Source of the DNA: Alteromonas naphthalenivorans
GTDB taxonomy: Bacteria > Pseudomonadota > Gammaproteobacteria > Enterobacterales > Alteromonadaceae
DNA length: 64,000 bases
Direction of reading: 5' to 3'
Assembly (NCBI RefSeq): GCF_000213655.1
Contig: NC_015554.1
Coordinates: 4,650,001-4,714,000, forward strand
The notes under the pieces are model-generated. The model ran no database searches, was not told the origin of the DNA, and was given only the letters and a program-made list of their open reading frames with translations. Of this stretch, positions 16,978-25,203 are shown piece by piece. The translations under genes were made by a program, and so were the position numbers. Position 1 is the stretch's first letter. Each line of letters begins with the position of its first letter.

Positions 16978-17514
16978 ATGTCAGGTTTCGAAGATAAAAT
17001 GGCTCAAGCTGCAGCTAAGAAATTGATTTCATCATCAGGTATTTTACATTCCATGCATTTCAAGACCAGTAATCTGCCCGACGAAATAATTGATGTCATG
17101 TCAAAATTAAACTTAGCCGAACAGCACTCTCTGATTCACCGCGCTCATCGCTTTCTTAGTATTGAAGTTGACACTACTGCGCTGCAACGCCAACTATCAG
17201 AGCTTGAAGTTCTGCGTGAAGAAAAAGAACTGGAAGACAAATATCTGTTTATGGGCGCACCCCTGGCTTTAATGCAACGATTGTTTGGCACACATGCAGC
17301 CGACTTTTCCCGCCGCCGTAGTGCATTGAGCATTCGTGGTGTTGGCACAGGGAGACCACCCGCTTGTGACGAGGACACCGAGCTACGAATTTGGAAATTG
17401 TGGGAAACTCACCAAGGTGTCGAGGAAAGATTGCGCTTTATAAAGGTCGCTGAGGATGCTGGGATTGACCTTCATATGATATGGAGCGCATTAAAGCCTT
17501 ACCTGGATAAATAG
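16978..17514 (+). CDS. DUF2857 (STY4526-family) ICE protein
   Basis: 178 residues matching the DUF2857 pattern of ICE control modules: helical N-terminus, FMGAPLALMQRLFGTHAADFSRR (~80), GTGRPPACDEDTELRIWKLW (~122). The function is not known; the central segment resembles a helix-turn-helix, so a regulatory role is possible. AAGGAG at 16963-16968 serves the ATG at 16978 or an adjacent GTG at 16975. An in-frame ATG at 16939 lies inside the leader hairpin and is unlikely. Confidence 0.75.
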   Translation: MSGFEDKMAQAAAKKLISSSGILHSMHFKTSNLPDEIIDVMSKLNLAEQHSLIHRAHRFLSIEVDTTALQRQLSELEVLREEKELEDKYLFMGAPLALMQRLFGTHAADFSRRRSALSIRGVGTGRPPACDEDTELRIWKLWETHQGVEERLRFIKVAEDAGIDLHMIWSALKPYLDK

Positions 17515-17628
17515 CCAATCAAACTACGCTACCAATTCTCAAATCGCTAAAAATCTACTTTTAAGGGCATTTCCATAGGCGTATCATAGGGATTATCAGC
17601 TTCTCGATATCTATCTAAGGAGAGGATA

Positions 17629-17871
17629 ATGTCCAGAAAATATCTCATTCCCCTGGCAACAACCCTGTTGCTTATCTCATCACTTGTCTTGCCAGTACAT
17701 GCTGAATCAACCAACTGGTATTATCTTGTTAAAACCTACCCGCTGATGGGGAACGACTCTGCCTTAACCCAGGCAATGAATAAACTCGGTGCCAAGGGTT
17801 GGGAGCTGGTCAACTGTACGGAAGGCGACGCGGAAATAACCTGCATTTTCAAACGCCGGGAAAAAGAGTAG
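17629..17871 (+). CDS. Small exported DUF4177-like protein
   Basis: 80 residues: a clean signal peptide (cleavage near VHA-ES, ~25) and a mature part with WYYLVKTYP ... LNKLG-type core, AKGWELVNC and a final FKRRE, the pattern of DUF4177-like small domains. AAGGAG lies nine bases before the ATG. It is followed at 7 bp by another small membrane gene. Role in the element unknown. Confidence 0.6.
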   Translation: MSRKYLIPLATTLLLISSLVLPVHAESTNWYYLVKTYPLMGNDSALTQAMNKLGAKGWELVNCTEGDAEITCIFKRREKE

Positions 17872-17878
17872 ACAAGCC

Positions 17879-18097
17879 ATGAAATACGCGAAAAAGTCTT
17901 TCCTTATATTGTTTGCATTACTCACTGGATTACTTTTGGCTTGTTGGCGAGTGCTATCATTTGCATTCAGCGCCTTAGACTTTGAACCTGATGCCGATGA
18001 AAAATCCGATACCAATGTCTGGTACAACTATCGAACGGGAGAAATTGACCCCGTTAAACGATATGACGGCATCTATCAGGAAAGACTTCAGAAATAG
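17879..18097 (+). CDS. Small single-helix membrane protein
   Basis: 72 residues with one membrane helix (~7-27) and an acidic, tyrosine-rich tail (EPDADEKSDTNVWYNYRTGE). No family recognised. It is co-oriented with the exported 80-aa gene 7 bp upstream and ends inside a long terminator stem. Confidence 0.55.
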   Translation: MKYAKKSFLILFALLTGLLLACWRVLSFAFSALDFEPDADEKSDTNVWYNYRTGEIDPVKRYDGIYQERLQK

Positions 18098-18124
18098 CCC
18101 ATGACACGGTAGTGTCATGGGCTA
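18095..18124. terminator. Bidirectional terminator
   Basis: A perfect 13-bp stem, TAGCCCATGACAC / GTGTCATGGGCTA, with a four-base loop, between the converging 72-aa gene and radC-like gene. The stem includes the stop codon of the first. Confidence 0.75.
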
Positions 18125-18135
18125 AGAGCAATGTG

Positions 18136-18630
18136 CTAAATCCACCCTCGTTCGGCAAACGATATGACATCTTGATCGCCGACCACAAAGTGATCCAACA
18201 CTCGAACATCAACCAATGCCAATGCGCTTTTGAGCCGATCCGTGATCTGCCGATCTGCGGCGCTCGGTTCAGCAAGCCCTGATGGGTGATTATGAGCCAA
18301 TATGACAGCCGCTGCATTGATCTCCAAAGTAGCCTTAACGACTTCTCTGGGATAAATACTACAGCCATCAATGGTGCCTCTAAACAGTTCTTTTCCGTCA
18401 AGTAGCCGATGCTGGCTATCCAAGAACAGACAATAGAAAATTTCATATTTTCGCTCCGCCAGATGCAAACATAAATAATCTCTTACAGCGCCTGGTGAAG
18501 TGAATTCGTCATATTTTCTATTAGTCATCCGCTTATAAAGTAACTGTTTGGCCTCAGCGATGATCTGATTTTCTTTTTCCAGTGCCGTATTCAGCGGATA
18601 CTTCTCACTGGATTGATGGTTAGTTTCCAT
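18136..18630 (-). CDS. radC: RadC-like JAB domain protein
   Basis: 164 residues of the short RadC/YeeS type common on ICEs. The JAMM metal motif is HNHPSG followed by the distal S-x-x-D in PSAADRQ (~112-125), with ERGWI at the end. Family members are proposed metalloproteases or nucleases; true repair function is doubtful. The gene starts 40 bp downstream of an 11-bp hairpin. Upstream on the same strand is the STY4534-type gene, separated by a terminator. Confidence 0.88.
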   Translation of the reverse strand: METNHQSSEKYPLNTALEKENQIIAEAKQLLYKRMTNRKYDEFTSPGAVRDYLCLHLAERKYEIFYCLFLDSQHRLLDGKELFRGTIDGCSIYPREVVKATLEINAAAVILAHNHPSGLAEPSAADRQITDRLKSALALVDVRVLDHFVVGDQDVISFAERGWI

Positions 18631-18671
18631 GACTGTGCTCCAGATAAAAAATAAGGGAACACAACCAGCTC

Positions 18672-18697
18672 CTTATGGGAACGGTGGTTCCCATAAG
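18672..18697 (-). promoter_or_regulatory. Leader hairpin upstream of radC-like gene
   Basis: A perfect 11-bp inverted repeat, CTTATGGGAAC / GTTCCCATAAG, loop GGTG. It has no T-run in the radC direction, so it is an operator or RNA structure rather than a clear terminator. Confidence 0.4.
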
Positions 18698-18706
18698 AAA
18701 GGAAAA

Positions 18707-18736
18707 GACAACAGGCTAAAAAGTTAGCCTGTTGTC
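18707..18736 (-). terminator. Terminator after STY4534-type gene
   Basis: A perfect 13-bp stem, GACAACAGGCTAA / TTAGCCTGTTGTC. On the minus strand it is followed by TTTTCCTTTC. It starts 12 bp past the stop at 18748. Confidence 0.8.
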
Positions 18737-18747
18737 GATGTGGTTAG

Positions 18748-19221
18748 TTATCCATTTGCGACCTGATGAGATCCGGACTGATCGTCAAAAACTCTGTCGT
18801 CTTCATAGACAAGTTCGTTATTGACTTTCAGCGTAAGGATGCGCGTCAGGAATCCACCAATCGCAGAACCCAACTCACCAGCACGTTCACCTTGTTTGTA
18901 GATGAATGCTTTGGCGCGAGGGTTGGCCATATTGAACCGGATCAACACTTTCGTATCGTCTGACTCGATGGCCTCCCGGTTTTCAAGAATGACACCGAGA
19001 GCGGTTTCTGCACCCACAATGAGATCATGATATTCATAATGCACATTGTCGGCAGGCCCCTGGATAACTGATACTTGAGCTGCATAGCGAGGAGGTTTAC
19101 CCTCTCCACTGATGTCACGGATAGCATTAAGATAGCCTATGCCATTCGCATACTCGTTAAAGTATCGGACTTCCTCTGCGGAGGCAGAGTTGGTTTTTTC
19201 ATTTTGGGTTGTTTTACTCAT
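18748..19221 (-). CDS. STY4534-family ICE replication protein (DUF3577)
   Basis: 157 residues fitting DUF3577/STY4534: YFNEYANGIGYLNAIRDI near the N-terminus, then RYAAQVSVIQGPADNVHYEY and a C-terminal LTRILTLKVNNELVYE. The family is annotated as an ICE replication protein and is predicted to have an OB-like single-strand-binding role. A strong ribosome binding site (TAGGAGAC) precedes the ATG. It ends at its own terminator. Confidence 0.85.
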   Translation of the reverse strand: MSKTTQNEKTNSASAEEVRYFNEYANGIGYLNAIRDISGEGKPPRYAAQVSVIQGPADNVHYEYHDLIVGAETALGVILENREAIESDDTKVLIRFNMANPRAKAFIYKQGERAGELGSAIGGFLTRILTLKVNNELVYEDDRVFDDQSGSHQVANG

Positions 19222-19374
19222 AGCAAGTCTCCTAAATCAATGAGTGAAAAAAGGAGTTGCTGACCCAGTGGGGCAACAAGCTCCCCGGTTGGGTGAGTGA
19301 ACAAGTTGATCTTTCAACACCTCAGTTGAGATAGCTGCATACCCTGAATTACACAGTGATCGTGGTATGGAGGT

Positions 19375-19394
19375 GCTATTGAGACAGCAATAGC
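19375..19394. ncRNA. Dispersed hairpin element, copy 1
   Basis: GCTATTG (19375-19381) / CAATAGC (19388-19394), loop AGACAG. The same hairpin recurs near 56065 and 57750. It lies in the 197-bp gap between the TraG stop and the STY4534-type gene. The upstream hairpin seen in the other copies is less clear here. Confidence 0.4.
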
Positions 19395-19418
19395 TACTGG
19401 TAAATATCGTTAGCTTTC

Positions 19419-20987
19419 TCATTTGGCACCTTTATTTTTGCCCGCAGACCGATTTCTAAAACTGGGCTTCCGCAGGCTGACATTTCCTGCCGCTGAAGTA
19501 CCGCGAGTCAATGCCTGAGTAGCCCCTTCCAACTGTGATGCAGCGCGAATTCCAGCAAGCCCGAGATATAAAGAAAGCAGGATGGGTAAAATCAAATATA
19601 AGCCGCCTGTTAGAAAGTTCAGGATAATCCGTTTCAGTGTGAGATCGGTGCTGAACAGTGTGGTGATGCTGCCAGGATCAGGATAAAAGGCTTGTATCAG
19701 GTTTTGATCGATCCACCAGGCAAAGAACCACAGCACCGTCCAAAACTTCACGGAGAACAAGATTAACGCTCCGATGATGAGCAAAGAAAACTTGTAACGA
19801 CTGATCAGAATAAAGAAAGGCAACAACGTATACAGCCCCATCAATACTAACGACTGAACCATGGGAGCGGCTTCCAAAAACACGCGCAGAAAAGCGGCAA
19901 AGGAAATGGACGCCTTACCAAGCCCATACACCGCCAAGCCTTGTTGCCCAGCATTCTGTACCGCAGCAAAAATACCGCTTTGTTCGCCAACTTCGAAGTC
20001 CACCAGATTACCGTAAGCAAAGTCATAGCCTCGTGTTGTCCAGCGCGGTGGCGAGTTAATCAGGGCGAGTTGCGTAATCACATCGCGCCGCTGCACCGCA
20101 TCCCAGCCGGGTTCTGCCGCTGCCGATTGCAGATCGATGTCACCAAGATCGTTCAAGACCGCTTGCTGAATACGAGGCCACCATTCATTGCAGTAAGGTT
20201 TACCGTAAACAGGATGGTTGCTGGCATCCCATTCCACATCTCTCAGTGCCGACCAGGGAAAACCTTCCCTGATTGAGTCTGACCGCAGGCTATCGTAATA
20301 CCCCGCAATATCCTGAAAAACATGAGAACCGATCCAGTCGGGGTCGGTATCGCCATAACGGTTTAGTATTGCATCAATCGCTGCACTGTCTGGTCGTTCA
20401 GTCAGATACTTTGAACGCGCTTCGATGAAACAGTCTCGAAAAAAGTCATTTATCTCGTGGCGTAGCTCCGGGTCTTTGATAGTGGCATCTCGCAACTCAT
20501 TGGCGTAGCCTCGGTAGTCCAATGTAGGTGGAACATCCTCCATCACCGCACGATTAAAACCGGAACTGAAGCTCATTACGGCAAACCAGAACACAGGCAC
20601 ATTAACGGTCACCGGCGCACCATTGAAAGAAATACCGCCACCATAGGTAGTGCGCGAATTGGCGACGGTCGCTACTGGCTGTGCTGGTGTGCCGATTACC
20701 GCCCTTGGCGTAAACGATAAATCAACGGCATTTAATGGCGTTGCCGGAACCGCAGCTATCAGAATTACGAAGAAGGCAATAAAAAACTCCACTTCGATAA
20801 TCCGTAAGGTAGTATTGCCTGCTTCTTCAGCGTCTTCTCCGGCATAGGATCGAATGATGGTATCAATCAGAATGCCCAGAAAAGGCAAAAAAACCATACC
20901 TGTCGCGACAAGTACATCCCAGATGCTGTTATAGAAAAACCAACCAAATAAGGTGGTGTAGAGTTCGAGTGTGCTATCCACAGCCAT
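19419..20987 (-). CDS. traG: Conjugal transfer TraG N-terminal domain protein
   Basis: 522 residues of the TraG_N type (mating-pair stabilisation/pilus assembly). The N-terminus has two hydrophobic segments (~13-40 and ~62-85), then a periplasmic domain of ~250 residues with RWTTRGYDFAYGNL. Three to four more helices lie at ~360-480 and the tail is basic. It is the last gene of the operon running from TIGR03757, with only 2 bp to the preceding gene. F-type TraG has a longer periplasmic C-terminus with surface-exclusion function that is absent here. Confidence 0.85.
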   Translation of the reverse strand: MAVDSTLELYTTLFGWFFYNSIWDVLVATGMVFLPFLGILIDTIIRSYAGEDAEEAGNTTLRIIEVEFFIAFFVILIAAVPATPLNAVDLSFTPRAVIGTPAQPVATVANSRTTYGGGISFNGAPVTVNVPVFWFAVMSFSSGFNRAVMEDVPPTLDYRGYANELRDATIKDPELRHEINDFFRDCFIEARSKYLTERPDSAAIDAILNRYGDTDPDWIGSHVFQDIAGYYDSLRSDSIREGFPWSALRDVEWDASNHPVYGKPYCNEWWPRIQQAVLNDLGDIDLQSAAAEPGWDAVQRRDVITQLALINSPPRWTTRGYDFAYGNLVDFEVGEQSGIFAAVQNAGQQGLAVYGLGKASISFAAFLRVFLEAAPMVQSLVLMGLYTLLPFFILISRYKFSLLIIGALILFSVKFWTVLWFFAWWIDQNLIQAFYPDPGSITTLFSTDLTLKRIILNFLTGGLYLILPILLSLYLGLAGIRAASQLEGATQALTRGTSAAGNVSLRKPSFRNRSAGKNKGAK

Positions 20988-20989
20988 AA

Positions 20990-21331
20990 CTATGCACTCC
21001 CCAAGCTCAATAGAGTCTGTAAAGGGTTCTGCACAATCAGCAACTCATAGAGAACAATCAGTATCACTAGAGGTAGTCGAGCTGGTTTTTGCCTTGCCTT
21101 TATCTTGAGCCTATTTAATAGGTGTTGAATCAAAAAAGGCCAAAGGCCAATCAACAGACAGTAAATCAGCAGTCGCCATCCCAGCCAGGCATGCCCATCA
21201 AATTGATGTGCAGGCAGCTGGTTTGAACTGACCAACAGACTCACAATCAACCCAGCCATAAACAGTACGACCAAGGCAATCAAGGTAAATAACCAGCGCC
21301 AACCCTGCTTATTTGAAACCGATCTCATCAT
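20990..21331 (-). CDS. Small ICE membrane protein
   Basis: 113 residues with three hydrophobic helices (~13-33, ~49-68, ~84-105). It overlaps the stop of the PFL_4711 gene (ATGATGA), so the two are translationally coupled. It occupies the position in this ICE class where a short unnamed membrane protein precedes TraG. No enzymatic motif. Confidence 0.65.
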   Translation of the reverse strand: MMRSVSNKQGWRWLFTLIALVVLFMAGLIVSLLVSSNQLPAHQFDGHAWLGWRLLIYCLLIGLWPFLIQHLLNRLKIKARQKPARLPLVILIVLYELLIVQNPLQTLLSLGSA

Positions 21332-22656
21332 GGCTCTACACCACCATTACTCAACGGACGGGGATCTTCAGGTGTAGAGGCAGGCGTGTTGAGCGATGAC
21401 TGACGCTCGGCATTGTCGCGCAACAACAATTCGACGACAGTTGAGGTTACAAACTTATTGCGCGCATCTTTTTCAAAGATGACATTTTGGATTTCTCCCT
21501 CTAATTCATCGAGGGCAATCTGCACTTCTTTCTGTGCAATTTTATTGGCAGCGATATATCCCTCTTTCCGGCCTGACAGTAATAACCGCCGTATAATCAT
21601 GGCTTCTTCCATCACCCTGGCTTCTGCGACTTCCTGAGCCAGCTTATGAACTACAATCGACCGTTCCTGTGCGGGGAGTTGACGAAGAGCGAGAATCACT
21701 TGCAGTGTGATAGCGACACCAGGAGCTTCTACCTCATTAAGGTGATCCCGCGTGGGACGTGTAGCACCCGCAATCAGGTTTACCAACAGCGGTAATATAT
21801 CTTCGGTAGTTTGTTCAATGTAAGGAATCAGCCCCTTGCCGGAGCGAGCGCCCTTAGAGCAGCCATCGCAGATGCCAATTTCCACCTCACCGAGTACATT
21901 ATTAACCCATTCATCAACTGCATTTGGCCCATCGAAGTGATCGGCCAATGGCGCTGAACTGGGTAAATTGGCTGTGGTTTCCGGCGGCCGTTGTGACAGG
22001 ATATTTAAGCCTGCAGTAGCCACATCGGTAAGTACACGAATCGGAGGCTGATCTTGCCCGCCTCGCCGTTGTCCTCCCACCCACTCAATGCCATCGTTAT
22101 GAGCGTCTTCTGCATCATCCACCGCGTCATGAATATTGGCGTTACCGACACCCAGTGAGCGCTTCCAAGAATCGCCCCAACTCACCGTTACCCATTCGGC
22201 ATAGGGGTTAGTGCCGTTAGAAATTTCATACTGAATGCGCTCACAGCTTTTGGTCGCTAGCGAGAAGGCTTCGTTAGCACGCAGCAGCGCATTCTGAAAC
22301 AGGTCATAAAGGCCGGGGTTAGCTTTTTGTAGTATGTAGCCTGGTAGATTCGCTATGGCCGCTGATGCCGCCAGTTCCAGCGCATTCACGGCGTTATCAA
22401 CACCATTTCTCAGATTGTCTAGCGAGTTCTCGATGGCCACCATCGGGTCGAACCCGCTACAGGTCAACGCGGTAGCAGATGCATTCAATGACAAATCTAT
22501 CGTTGTGATATTCAGGCTGGGAGGAATGGCAATATCCCGACCGCCGCCGATTTTGTAGTAAAACAGGCTGTCATCGTTAGGTGCTGGCTCAGCAAAGGAT
22601 AGTTGAGCGCTCACAACGAAAATGACCGAGATAAAATAGTATCGATTAAACCTCAT
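21328..22656 (-). CDS. ICE protein, PFL_4711 family (TIGR03755)
   Basis: 442 residues with signal peptide (cleavage near SFA-EP). The mature N-terminus has YKIGGGRDI and CSGFDPM; an Ala-rich helical region and a paired CDGCS motif (~245) follow. It matches PFL_4711/TIGR03755, resembling F-type TraH of the periplasmic/outer part of the mating apparatus. The ATG at 22656 overlaps the preceding stop (ATGA); a TTG two codons earlier is less likely. Confidence 0.88.
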   Translation of the reverse strand: MRFNRYYFISVIFVVSAQLSFAEPAPNDDSLFYYKIGGGRDIAIPPSLNITTIDLSLNASATALTCSGFDPMVAIENSLDNLRNGVDNAVNALELAASAAIANLPGYILQKANPGLYDLFQNALLRANEAFSLATKSCERIQYEISNGTNPYAEWVTVSWGDSWKRSLGVGNANIHDAVDDAEDAHNDGIEWVGGQRRGGQDQPPIRVLTDVATAGLNILSQRPPETTANLPSSAPLADHFDGPNAVDEWVNNVLGEVEIGICDGCSKGARSGKGLIPYIEQTTEDILPLLVNLIAGATRPTRDHLNEVEAPGVAITLQVILALRQLPAQERSIVVHKLAQEVAEARVMEEAMIIRRLLLSGRKEGYIAANKIAQKEVQIALDELEGEIQNVIFEKDARNKFVTSTVVELLLRDNAERQSSLNTPASTPEDPRPLSNGGVEP

Positions 22657-23666
22657 ATGCAAATCTCCAGTGGCACAGTAAACAAATAAGCGCCTTGCGC
22701 TTCACAGCACTGGTAAGGTCGCCATAGAGAAAAGGCATATCGGTTATCATGGGCAATACGGCCAGACGACCAAGCCTGTCGGTACACATCGTTTTCGCCG
22801 AAGACATAGCACTGTGTGTCCATCTTCGGTGCCAACATTTGCCAGACACCTGTATCGGGATCGTTTTCTATCAGCTCTCCAGGCAGCCAGGTTTTGTTGT
22901 AGTCATTACCATCCAGTGCGGTATAAACATGGGGTTGTCGCGTTTGCGTAACGATGTTTCCTGCTCGTTGTGCTATCACAGCCGAAGCCTTGGTATCGTC
23001 CTTCTGATTGATGAAGCCTGTGCGCGGCCATACAGCACCCCATTGCTGCTGAATACCAGAACCGACAACGCGACGGCCAGGTATCAAATTATGTATGTAG
23101 AGCAATTCAGGGATACCCAAGCGCCACGTCAACGCATCCAGAGAAGATGACAGGTACGGTTGAAACGACTCGGCCTCTGACGGACAGTAATAACCACTAT
23201 CCCCGATGAAATCAGTGATAGAACTAAATGGGTGACCAATTGCTGTAACTTCTTTGAATCGTAAGCTGTGATCCGTGGCCGTATTTCCTCCCTCAACACG
23301 ATGGCCACCACCAGCTTCTGCACCATGAAACAGCGCTACAATAGAATCAGTTAATTGGCGCTCGATATCACCATAGATAGATTCGGCTTCCTCCCATGGA
23401 TTGTCACCGGGTTTATCAAAGACACTAACGACCAAATCAGGGTTGTAGTGACGAACACGAATGCTGGTTTCTATCGAGCACTCGTAGATACTGCAACGCA
23501 ACCAGACGCACACGCCTGTGATGCAGTAGTTCAGGCAAGAACGGTCGAGTGTCATTGACTGCGTAATATCGCTCAATGTTAGTCTTGTGGGTTCGGCTTC
23601 AAATGCTCGAACCGGGTTGCTGAGAACCGCTAATAAAGATAAGACAATGACAGGCAACCTATTCAT
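22653..23666 (-). CDS. ICE protein, TIGR03756 family (TraU-like)
   Basis: 337 residues with signal peptide (cleavage near VRA-FE). Paired cysteines (CLNYCITGVCVWLRC, ~42-56) resemble TraU, and further Cys residues occur at ~170, ~280 and at QCCEAQ near the end. Fits TIGR03756. It is periplasmic and probably disulfide-bonded. It overlaps the upstream TIGR03757 gene by 8 bp. Confidence 0.88.
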   Translation of the reverse strand: MNRLPVIVLSLLAVLSNPVRAFEAEPTRLTLSDITQSMTLDRSCLNYCITGVCVWLRCSIYECSIETSIRVRHYNPDLVVSVFDKPGDNPWEEAESIYGDIERQLTDSIVALFHGAEAGGGHRVEGGNTATDHSLRFKEVTAIGHPFSSITDFIGDSGYYCPSEAESFQPYLSSSLDALTWRLGIPELLYIHNLIPGRRVVGSGIQQQWGAVWPRTGFINQKDDTKASAVIAQRAGNIVTQTRQPHVYTALDGNDYNKTWLPGELIENDPDTGVWQMLAPKMDTQCYVFGENDVYRQAWSSGRIAHDNRYAFSLWRPYQCCEAQGAYLFTVPLEICI

Positions 23667-24126
23667 GGACAGTTACCTCGCCGGAACTTAAACGCCACTG
23701 GCGATATTTTTCGAGGGCCTGAGATAAATCGGTCAGCCCATAAACCACTACTTGCTCATCAAAGATAACTGCCGGGTAACGATCTAGGCGATAGGCCATA
23801 GCAGCGCCCACCGCTTGGTAGGCATTGCGTAGCTCAGATTCAAGCTGGGCTTTACCGATGGCTTCAACGCGCCGTTGAAATTCAGCCTTTGCCAGTTCTT
23901 CATTGGCTGGCAGCTCCTCGCTTAAACGTCTTTCTACCTGGGAAACACTGTCCAAGTTTAATTGCGTTACTTTGGGGATATAGCTCTTGAAGGCATCCGG
24001 TGTAGCCACCGGATATTTATCAGAAGTAACGACCAACACTGACTCAGGCCACAGACTTGATGCAGCCTGTACTCCCGCACAAGCAAAGCCCATTATAATG
24101 GCGAATATTACTAACCTAGCTCGCAT
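23659..24126 (-). CDS. ICE protein, TIGR03757 family (TrbC/TraW-like)
   Basis: 155 residues from the ATG at 24126, which begins a normal signal peptide (MRARLVIFAIIMGFACAG). An ATG at 24168 would add 14 residues but has no better ribosome site. The mature part has SVLVVTSDKYPV, a helical middle, and YPAVIFDEQVVVYGLTDL, the TIGR03757 thioredoxin-like pattern related to TrbC/TraW. First gene of the operon ending in traG. Confidence 0.8.
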   Translation of the reverse strand: MRARLVIFAIIMGFACAGVQAASSLWPESVLVVTSDKYPVATPDAFKSYIPKVTQLNLDSVSQVERRLSEELPANEELAKAEFQRRVEAIGKAQLESELRNAYQAVGAAMAYRLDRYPAVIFDEQVVVYGLTDLSQALEKYRQWRLSSGEVTVHE

Positions 24127-24291
24127 AGCCACTTGCAGCGATCTCCAATGTGTTGATGGCTCAATCATCGGAGTTTTTAAGTGGTGTTAATACGGAAAAC
24201 CGTTCAGATAAAAAAGTAAGTTTTGAAATAATTCAGATGAGAGAACAGCAGTAGTAGTAATCCCCGTTCAAACACAACAAGGAAAATATTC

Positions 24292-25203
24292 ATGGTCGAA
24301 TCTAGCTCAGACAACCCTCAGAGCATATTAACCCGTATAGCTAAAATCATCGGACTGATAGCAATAATCAGTAGTATTTTTGGTGTGTCCTATCAAAAAG
24401 GCATGATCATCAAAATGCAACTGGGAAACCTAAACGGAAATTATGATGTAAGAGAAGTAATCAATTCGGCAATCTTTGGTTATCTTGAACTCTTTGACAA
24501 AGTATCTAAGATCCAAATAGTCGATTTCATGTCAGCCAATTGGTTAGTATCTATTGGACTGTTTATGGTAATCGGATTGGTTGTCCCTTACGGATACAGA
24601 AAACGACATAATCTGGACGAATTCAGGGAAACCATAAAGCAGCGACTTAGATATTTTTTTGATAGAGTGGCAGGATCATATATATGGTCACCTCTTGCGG
24701 GCGCTATGATAGGTTTCTTCGCCAATCTTGTCCTATCCCTCATTTCTTATACGGTCTTAATGCTTACGGGATTATTACTACTACCCGCTCTAATTGGCTA
24801 TTTGCTAGGTGGCGGTAAAATTGACACCATTATGGACAACCCTCCGTGCAAAGCTATTACAGAGGGAATATCAGAACATAAATATATTCGCCAGTGTACT
24901 CAACTAAAAATGAATGGTGAAACCGTCATGGGAGATATTCTTCTCGAAACAAATGACGCTTACTTTCTGCACCTAAACAAGTCATTCCTTTATATAAAGA
25001 AGGATGGAAAAGTCTGTATTTCCTCCAAATTTGAGTTTACTGAGGAGATAAAAGATATCGAAAGTTTTGAGTTCGAGAGAGATCAAACCGACCATTTATG
25101 TAATGAAATAGAAATGACGACAAATCAGCCTAACGAGACTTCGCAAGAGCATCAGCTACCGCAAAAGCCGCCTCTAACTCCGAACAGTGCTGGGCCTTCA
25201 TAA
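24292..25203 (+). CDS. Cargo membrane protein of unknown function
   Basis: 303 residues, opposite in strand to its conjugation neighbours. Hydrophobic segments: ~16-36, ~85-102, ~137-185 (two passes). A soluble C-terminal domain (~200-275) has beta-strand pattern (MNGETVMGDILLETNDAYFL, then KDGKVCISSKFEF). The last ~70 bases overlap the 3' end of the TraC-like ATPase gene in convergence, so its final ~23 residues (from QPNETSQEHQ) read antisense to that gene. This suggests the inserted gene lost its own stop. AAGGAAAA precedes the ATG. Confidence 0.6.
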   Translation: MVESSSDNPQSILTRIAKIIGLIAIISSIFGVSYQKGMIIKMQLGNLNGNYDVREVINSAIFGYLELFDKVSKIQIVDFMSANWLVSIGLFMVIGLVVPYGYRKRHNLDEFRETIKQRLRYFFDRVAGSYIWSPLAGAMIGFFANLVLSLISYTVLMLTGLLLLPALIGYLLGGGKIDTIMDNPPCKAITEGISEHKYIRQCTQLKMNGETVMGDILLETNDAYFLHLNKSFLYIKKDGKVCISSKFEFTEEIKDIESFEFERDQTDHLCNEIEMTTNQPNETSQEHQLPQKPPLTPNSAGPS

